DNA of 64,000 nt from Kaistia algarum (GTDB lineage: Bacteria; Pseudomonadota; Alphaproteobacteria; Rhizobiales; Kaistiaceae), in contig NZ_JAPKNJ010000002.1 in the NCBI RefSeq assembly GCF_026343945.1, positions 992,001-1,056,000 on the forward strand, read 5' to 3'. Position 1 is the first letter of the stretch, and the number at the start of each line of letters is the position of its first letter. The notes beneath the pieces are model-generated. The model was given only the letters and a program-made list of their open reading frames with translations. It was not told the DNA's origin and made no database searches. The translations under genes were made by a program, and so were the position numbers. Of this stretch, positions 59,529-64,000 are shown piece by piece.

Positions 59529-61010
59529 ATGGTGAAAGACGGCAAGCGCCACATCGACAGTTTGAAGGACGGCCGCACCATCTATATCGATGGTCGCAAG
59601 GTCGTAGACGTCACGACCGACCCGGCCTTCGCCAAGTCCGTTGCCACGTCAGGCGGGTTCTACGACTACCAGTCGGCCCCGGAAAATCTCGAGGCGATGA
59701 CGTTCGTGTCGCCGAAGACCGGCGACCGCGTCAGCCGCGCCTGGCAGTTGCCGCGCAACCCTCGCGAACTGGTCGAGCGTCGCGAAGCGCTGGCGCGCTG
59801 GGCACGGCTGACCTGCGGCATGGTGGGCCGTTCGCCCGACCACGTCGCTTCGACGCTCGCCGGCTTCCGCATGGGCCTGCCCGCCTTCCGCGATAATGAC
59901 CCGGCCCGCGCGGCAGCGGTCGAATCCTATTTCGACTATGCCCGCGACAATGACCACTACCTCTCCTACGTCATCATCAACCCGCAATCGGACAAGGCGA
60001 AGACCGCCAGTGGCCAGCCTGACCCGCATCTGGTCGCGTCGATCGTCGATGAGGATTCCGCGGGCATCACCATTCGCGGCGCCAAGATGCTGGCGACGAG
60101 CGGCATCATGGCCAACGAGATGCTGGTCTCCGGCTTCAACGCGCTGCAGGCGGGCGACGAGGCCTATGCCTTCACCGCCATGCTCCCGGTCGGCACCAAG
60201 GGCCTGACGCTGATGTCGCGCCGCTCCTATGAACAGGCGGCGACGTCGGAATTCGACTATCCGCTGTCGACGCGCTTCGACGAGAACGACGCCGTCGTCT
60301 ATTTCGACGACGTGAAGATCCCGTGGGATCATGTGTTTGTCTTCAAGGATCTGAAGATGGCGCAGGCGCAGTGGCACGACACGCGCGCTCACGTCTTCCA
60401 GAACTACCAGTGCATGATCCGCCTGATGGTGAAGCTGCAGTTCCTGCTCGGCCTCGCCCGCAAGATCGCCGAGATCAACAACATCATCAATTATCCGCAG
60501 GTTCGCGAAACGCTCGGCCTGCTTGCGGCCAAGGTCAACAATATCGAGGCGCTGATCGTCGCCATGGAGGCGGCCGGCGAGCATTTCAACGGCTATTACG
60601 TGCCCAACCGGACGATGCTCTGCACGGCACAGGTGATCGCGCAGACCACCTACCCGGAAGTGGCCGAGGCGATCCGCACCCTGTCGGGCGGCGGCATGAT
60701 CATGGTCCCCTCCTCCTATGCCGATTTCGAGACGCCGGAGACGCGGGCGATCATCGAGAAGACGCAGCGCTCGGTAGCGACGAATTCCGAAGGCCGCGTC
60801 AAACTCATGAAGCTCGCCTGGGACGCGATCGGCTCCGAGTTCGGCTCGCGCCATCTGCAATATGAAATGTTCTATTCCGGCCCGACCTTCGTGACGCGCG
60901 GCAATTCTTTCCGCTTTTTCGATTGGGACGGCGTCAAAGGCTTCGTCGACGGCTTCATGGCAGGCTATGGCCTACCCGAGGCGACGAGCCTCCGTCCCGC
61001 GGCGGAGTGA
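59529..61010 (+). CDS. 4-hydroxyphenylacetate 3-monooxygenase (HpaB) family FADH2-dependent oxygenase
   Basis: The 493-residue protein has HpaB-type segments: KDGRTIYIDGRKVVDVTTDP, DRVSRAWQLPRNPREL, the flavin-region HLVASIVDEDSAGITIRGAK, VVYFDDVKIPWDHVFVF, and the acyl-CoA-dehydrogenase-like helical end. These enzymes use FADH2 from a separate reductase to hydroxylate phenols or activated rings; no reductase gene is visible here. The ATG at 59529 follows GGAAAGCAGG. It lies 154 bases after the second EcfA gene; that gap holds two TTTCGCATT copies (59389 and 59444) of unknown meaning. Confidence 0.92.
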   Translation: MVKDGKRHIDSLKDGRTIYIDGRKVVDVTTDPAFAKSVATSGGFYDYQSAPENLEAMTFVSPKTGDRVSRAWQLPRNPRELVERREALARWARLTCGMVGRSPDHVASTLAGFRMGLPAFRDNDPARAAAVESYFDYARDNDHYLSYVIINPQSDKAKTASGQPDPHLVASIVDEDSAGITIRGAKMLATSGIMANEMLVSGFNALQAGDEAYAFTAMLPVGTKGLTLMSRRSYEQAATSEFDYPLSTRFDENDAVVYFDDVKIPWDHVFVFKDLKMAQAQWHDTRAHVFQNYQCMIRLMVKLQFLLGLARKIAEINNIINYPQVRETLGLLAAKVNNIEALIVAMEAAGEHFNGYYVPNRTMLCTAQVIAQTTYPEVAEAIRTLSGGGMIMVPSSYADFETPETRAIIEKTQRSVATNSEGRVKLMKLAWDAIGSEFGSRHLQYEMFYSGPTFVTRGNSFRFFDWDGVKGFVDGFMAGYGLPEATSLRPAAE

Positions 61011-61021
61011 GGGCGGTGGAC

Positions 61022-62218
61022 ATGCCGAACCCGCCGAGCGCCGACGAGATCGCCCGCCTGGCCTTCGTCGATCACGGCCGCGCGCCGCTGCGCCTTAAGG
61101 AAAGCGGCCCGCTTTCCGACCTCACCTTCGCGGTCAAGGACCTGTTCGACATTGCGGGCTATCGCTCGGCCTGGGGCAATCCGGATCAGCTCCGCGACGG
61201 CGCGCCCGCCGTCGCGACGGCGCCTGCCGTGCTGGTGCCGCTGGTCGCTGGCGCGACCATGATCGGCAAGACCAACACGGACGAAGTCGCCTGCGGCATG
61301 TTCGGCATGAACCCGCATTTCGGCACGCCGATCAATCCGAAGGCGCCCGACCGCGTACCCGGCGGCTCGTCGAGCGGCTCGGCCTCGGCGGTCGCGGCGG
61401 GGCTGGCGGATTTTGCCCTCGGCACCGACACGGGCGGCTCGATCCGCGTGCCCGCCAGCTTCTGCGGCCTCTATGGCCTCCGCACGACCTATGGCCGCGT
61501 CTCGGCGGCCGGCGTCATGGCGATGGCGCCGAGCTTCGACACGGTCGGCTGGCTGGCGAACGACGCCCGGACCCTTCGCCGCGTGTCGGAGGCTTATTTC
61601 GGGCCGATCGGCACGGCGAGGCCACCACGGCTGATGATCGCCCGTGACGCGTTCGACATTCCGGTGGGCGGCATTGGCGAGGCGCTGCTGTCCGTCGCCC
61701 AATCACTAGGGACAGCCCGCGAAATCACGCTCTATGAGGAAGGCGTCGAGCATTGGCTGGACACCTTCCGCCCGCTGCAATTGCACGACCTCTGGTCGAC
61801 GCTCGGCGCCTGGGGAACTGCGCCGGGCCGGAACCTGTCGCAGGCCGTCCACGAGCGCATCCAGCTTGCCTCGACCGTGAAGCCGGAGACCGTCGCTGCC
61901 GCCGTGCCGCGCCGCGAGGCGCTGACCGATCGGCTCGTCGACCTCCTCGGCGATGACGGCATGATCGTCATCCCGACGGCGCACGACCTACCGCCGCTGC
62001 GCAGCGCGCCCGTCTCGGCGCAGATCGCCTTCCGCGAGAAGACGCTGGCGCTCACTTCCGTCGCGAGCCTGACGCGCCTGCCGCAGATCGCCATTCCGGC
62101 GGCGAGCTTTGAAGGCTGCCCGATCGGACTTTCGCTGATCGGCGGTCCGCGCTCGGAAAAGCAGCTTCTCGCCTTCGCCGAAGCGATGGGCGACCTGACA
62201 ACACGGCCCTCATCATGA
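61022..62218 (+). CDS. Amidase, AMI1/GatA-like
   Basis: The 398-residue amidase signature enzyme has Lys in FAVKDLFDIAGYRS, GGSSSGSASAVAAGLADFAL and GTDTGGSIRVPASFCGLYGL. The short length and the wording GNPD, MNPHFGTPINP and DRVPGGSSSGSA are close to plant AMI1-type amidases, which hydrolyse indole-3-acetamide and related arylacetamides. It should yield an acid and ammonia. The ATG at 61022 has GAGGGCGG upstream. It follows the HpaB gene by 11 bases and overlaps the deacetylase gene by four. Confidence 0.9.
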   Translation: MPNPPSADEIARLAFVDHGRAPLRLKESGPLSDLTFAVKDLFDIAGYRSAWGNPDQLRDGAPAVATAPAVLVPLVAGATMIGKTNTDEVACGMFGMNPHFGTPINPKAPDRVPGGSSSGSASAVAAGLADFALGTDTGGSIRVPASFCGLYGLRTTYGRVSAAGVMAMAPSFDTVGWLANDARTLRRVSEAYFGPIGTARPPRLMIARDAFDIPVGGIGEALLSVAQSLGTAREITLYEEGVEHWLDTFRPLQLHDLWSTLGAWGTAPGRNLSQAVHERIQLASTVKPETVAAAVPRREALTDRLVDLLGDDGMIVIPTAHDLPPLRSAPVSAQIAFREKTLALTSVASLTRLPQIAIPAASFEGCPIGLSLIGGPRSEKQLLAFAEAMGDLTTRPSS

Positions 62219-63138
62219 AGATGGTCCGCGACGGCGATCGCGATTTCGTCGGCTACGGCCGCAATCCGCCCGACGCGAAATGGCCCGGCGGGGCGCGGCT
62301 GGCGCTTGTCGTCGTGCTCAATGTCGAGGAAGGCGCCGAGCCGTCGATCCCCGATGGCGACGGCGCCACGGAGGCGGCGCTGACGGATGCCATTCCGGGC
62401 GAGGTCGCTGCCGGAAAGCGCGATTTCGTCGCCGAGACCTTATTCGAGTATGGCTCGCGCGTCGGCTTCTGGCGGCTCCACGATCTCTTCGCGGCGCGCG
62501 GTGTTTCCCTCACCATCAATGCCTGCGCGCAGGCGCTTGTCCGCAACGGCGAAATCGCGGCCGCGATCCGTGACAGCGGGCTCGACCTTTGCTGCCATGG
62601 CGATCGGTTCCTGCGCCACTACCGGATGAGCGAGGCCGAGGAGCGCGGCACCATCGCCGCCGCCTATCGCGGTATCGAGGCGGCGATCGGCAGGCCGCCG
62701 CTCGGCTGGCAGAGCCGCTATTCCTCCAGCGAGGCGACGAGGGCGCTGCTCGTCGAGCATGGCGGATTTCTCTATGATTCCGACTCCTACGCCGATGATC
62801 TTCCCTACTTCGTTGAAGTCGCCGGCAAGCCGCATCTCGTCGTGCCGCATTCCTTCACCCATAACGACAACCGCCTCGCGACGGCGAAGCTGGGCACCGC
62901 CAACGATTTCTACGATCACCTCGCGGCGGCCTTCCGCGTCCTCCATGCCGAGAGCGCACACACGCCCCGTATGATGACCGTCAGCCTGCATTCGCGCATC
63001 TCCGGCCAGCCGTCGCGTTTCGAGGCTGTGCAGCGCTTCCTCGATCTTGCCCAAAGCCATGAGGGCGTCTGGTTCGCCGGCCGGTCCGAGGTTGCGCGCC
63101 ACTGGATCGCGACGCACCTGTCCGAGACGACCCGATGA
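62215..63138 (+). CDS. Polysaccharide deacetylase family protein, PuuE allantoinase-like
   Basis: The 307-residue protein begins like PuuE: RDFVGYGRNPPDAKWPGGAR followed by LALVVVLNVEEGAE. In the middle it has GFWRLHDLFAARGVSLTINA, DLCCHGDRFLRHYRMSEAEE and GWQSRYSSSEATRALL. PuuE is a cofactor-free allantoinase, and its relatives hydrolyse cyclic ureides or amides. Here the motif residues around CCHGDRF differ from typical NodB deacetylases. The amidohydrolase that follows also acts on nitrogen rings in other organisms, so a ring-opening step is likely (inference). Four-base overlaps on both sides. Confidence 0.88.
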   Translation: MKMVRDGDRDFVGYGRNPPDAKWPGGARLALVVVLNVEEGAEPSIPDGDGATEAALTDAIPGEVAAGKRDFVAETLFEYGSRVGFWRLHDLFAARGVSLTINACAQALVRNGEIAAAIRDSGLDLCCHGDRFLRHYRMSEAEERGTIAAAYRGIEAAIGRPPLGWQSRYSSSEATRALLVEHGGFLYDSDSYADDLPYFVEVAGKPHLVVPHSFTHNDNRLATAKLGTANDFYDHLAAAFRVLHAESAHTPRMMTVSLHSRISGQPSRFEAVQRFLDLAQSHEGVWFAGRSEVARHWIATHLSETTR

Positions 63139-64000
63139 GCGCGGCTCCCCTTCTCCTTGCCGGCGGAATGGTGGCTGACCCGCTCGCGGGCGAGGCCAGC
63201 CGGAGGGACCTCCTGATCGAGAATGGCAGGATCGCCGCAATCGCCGCGCCGGGCGCGATCGGTCGCCCTGACGCCCAGCGCTTCGACGCCTCCGACCGGC
63301 TGATCCTACCGGCTTTCGTCAATGCGCATACGCATGGCCACGCCAATCTGGTCAAGGGCGTCGCCGAGCGCTGGACGCTCGAGGCCTCGCTCACCAACGG
63401 GCCGTGGCTTGCCGGAGCACGCGATCCCGAGACGATCTATCTCTCGACGCTCCTCGGCGCGCTCGACATGTTGTCGAAGGGCTGCACGAGTTGCTTCGAT
63501 CTCGTCTACGAGTTCCCGCGCCCGACGCTGGAAGGGTTCCTGGCGGTGGCCAACGGCTATGCCGATGCCGGCATGAAGGCCGTTCTGGCGCCGATGGTCG
63601 CCGATCTCAATCTGTTCCAGGCGGTTCCGGGCCTGATGGATTCGCTCCCCGAAGATCTGCACGAGACCGTCGGCCGATTCCAGCTGGCCAATGGCGACGA
63701 GACAATCGCAGCCATGGAGGCGATCTTCGCCGCGCGCGACCGCCTGCCGCCGGGCATCTCCCTCGCCATCGCGCCGACGATTCCGCATCACTGCTCGGAG
63801 CGCTTCCTGATGCAATGCGTGGATCTGGCCGAGCGCCATGATCTGCCGATCCACATGCACATCGCCGAATCGAGGCTTCAGGCGACTTCAGCGCGAAAGC
63901 TCTGGGGCGTTTCACCCGTCCGCCGCCTTGCCGATCTCGGCGTGTTGCGGCCTAGCTTCATCGCCGCTCATGCCGTCTGGCTCGACGGGCGCGACCTCGA
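63135..64000 (+). CDS. Amidohydrolase (Atz/Trz, guanine/cytosine-deaminase-like), 3' end outside window
   Basis: The reading frame starts at the ATG overlapping the deacetylase stop and stays open to the window edge (288 complete codons). Visible are the early beta domain LLIENGRIAAIAAPGA, the metal motif FVNAHTHGHANLVKG, the second metal region PIHMHIAESRL and the third IAAHAVWLDG. This is the metal-dependent deaminase/chlorohydrolase branch (AtzA, TrzN, MtaD, guanine deaminase). It would remove an amino group, or another leaving group, from a nitrogen ring. The C-terminal third is missing only because the window ends. Confidence 0.88.
   Translation, partial: MSAAPLLLAGGMVADPLAGEASRRDLLIENGRIAAIAAPGAIGRPDAQRFDASDRLILPAFVNAHTHGHANLVKGVAERWTLEASLTNGPWLAGARDPETIYLSTLLGALDMLSKGCTSCFDLVYEFPRPTLEGFLAVANGYADAGMKAVLAPMVADLNLFQAVPGLMDSLPEDLHETVGRFQLANGDETIAAMEAIFAARDRLPPGISLAIAPTIPHHCSERFLMQCVDLAERHDLPIHMHIAESRLQATSARKLWGVSPVRRLADLGVLRPSFIAAHAVWLDGRDL

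Noticed and set aside
59371-59535. A 54-codon frame starting at the ATGA overlap with the second EcfA gene
   Set aside because: It has the right junction, but its product is Ser/Lys-rich with no hydrophobic core, it overlaps the HpaB start, and no family is visible. It is not a missing S component, since it has no membrane segment.

Overview
The window is about 64 kb of GC-rich DNA with dense operons, many 4-base stop/start overlaps (ATGA), and almost no non-coding space. The gene families (many ABC uptake systems, EtfAB with a membrane Fe-S protein, HcnABC/opine-oxidase-like flavoenzymes, AttM/BlcC-like lactonase, NMT1-type binding proteins) and one intergenic element at 37251-37300 that resembles a repeat I recall from rhizobial genomes point to an alphaproteobacterium of the order Hyphomicrobiales (Rhizobiales). 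The genus cannot be fixed from sequence reading alone. I see no tRNA, rRNA, CRISPR array, transposase, integrase or phage gene. The window is a run of catabolic and transport islands.

Layout. 0-9.7 kb: a pentose/polyol island with an SDR, a mannitol-type dehydrogenase, deoC, a GntR/UTRA regulator, ribokinase, an ABC sugar importer, RbsD and an esterase-like hydrolase. 9.7-14.2 kb: an AraC regulator divergent from a PhyH dioxygenase / Zn-alcohol dehydrogenase / creatininase-family trio, then an alpha/beta hydrolase. 14.3-19.6 kb: an envelope module of DUF2950, DUF3300, a membrane-anchored VWA protein and an ECF sigma factor. 20.1-31.4 kb: one ten-gene minus-strand operon for import and oxidation of a sugar or polyol (binding protein, ATPase, two permeases, GMC dehydrogenase with a Cys cluster, its small subunit, a carboxymuconolactone-decarboxylase-family protein, two aldehyde dehydrogenases, SMP-30 lactonase). 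31.7-37.3 kb: divergent operon of EtfB, EtfA, a membrane Fe-S quinone reductase, a beta-hydroxyacid dehydrogenase and a lactonase. 37.3-38.3 kb: a LysR regulator.

38.4-64 kb looks like one large, poorly understood catabolic system. A minus-strand operon of eleven genes (amidase, bicupin, nucleoside hydrolase, luciferase-like monooxygenase, aldehyde dehydrogenase, an NMT1-like protein, a three-subunit HcnABC-type flavoprotein oxidase, a second NMT1-like protein, SDR) faces a plus-strand NMT1-type ABC importer with a class II aldolase and a GntR/FCD regulator. Next come an alpha/beta hydrolase and a second plus-strand operon: PPC-domain protein, EcfT, two EcfA ATPases, HpaB-type monooxygenase, AMI1-like amidase, PuuE-like deacetylase and an amidohydrolase cut by the window end. 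A 13-base sequence repeated exactly upstream of the GntR gene and of the PPC/ECF operon, with related sites in the importer/amidase divergent region, suggests one regulon. The enzymes fit uptake and hydrolytic/oxidative breakdown of a nitrogen-containing ring compound or nucleoside-like molecule; the substrate is unknown.

The points I consider most unusual are: two NMT1/THI5-like proteins with no export signal encoded inside the flavoenzyme operon, one with a His-rich HExxH segment; an ECF transporter with no S component in the window, whose two ATPases have lost motifs in a pattern that disables exactly one of the two composite ATP sites; and a GMC/small-subunit dehydrogenase with a Cys pattern of Fe-S glucose dehydrogenases but no Tat signal.
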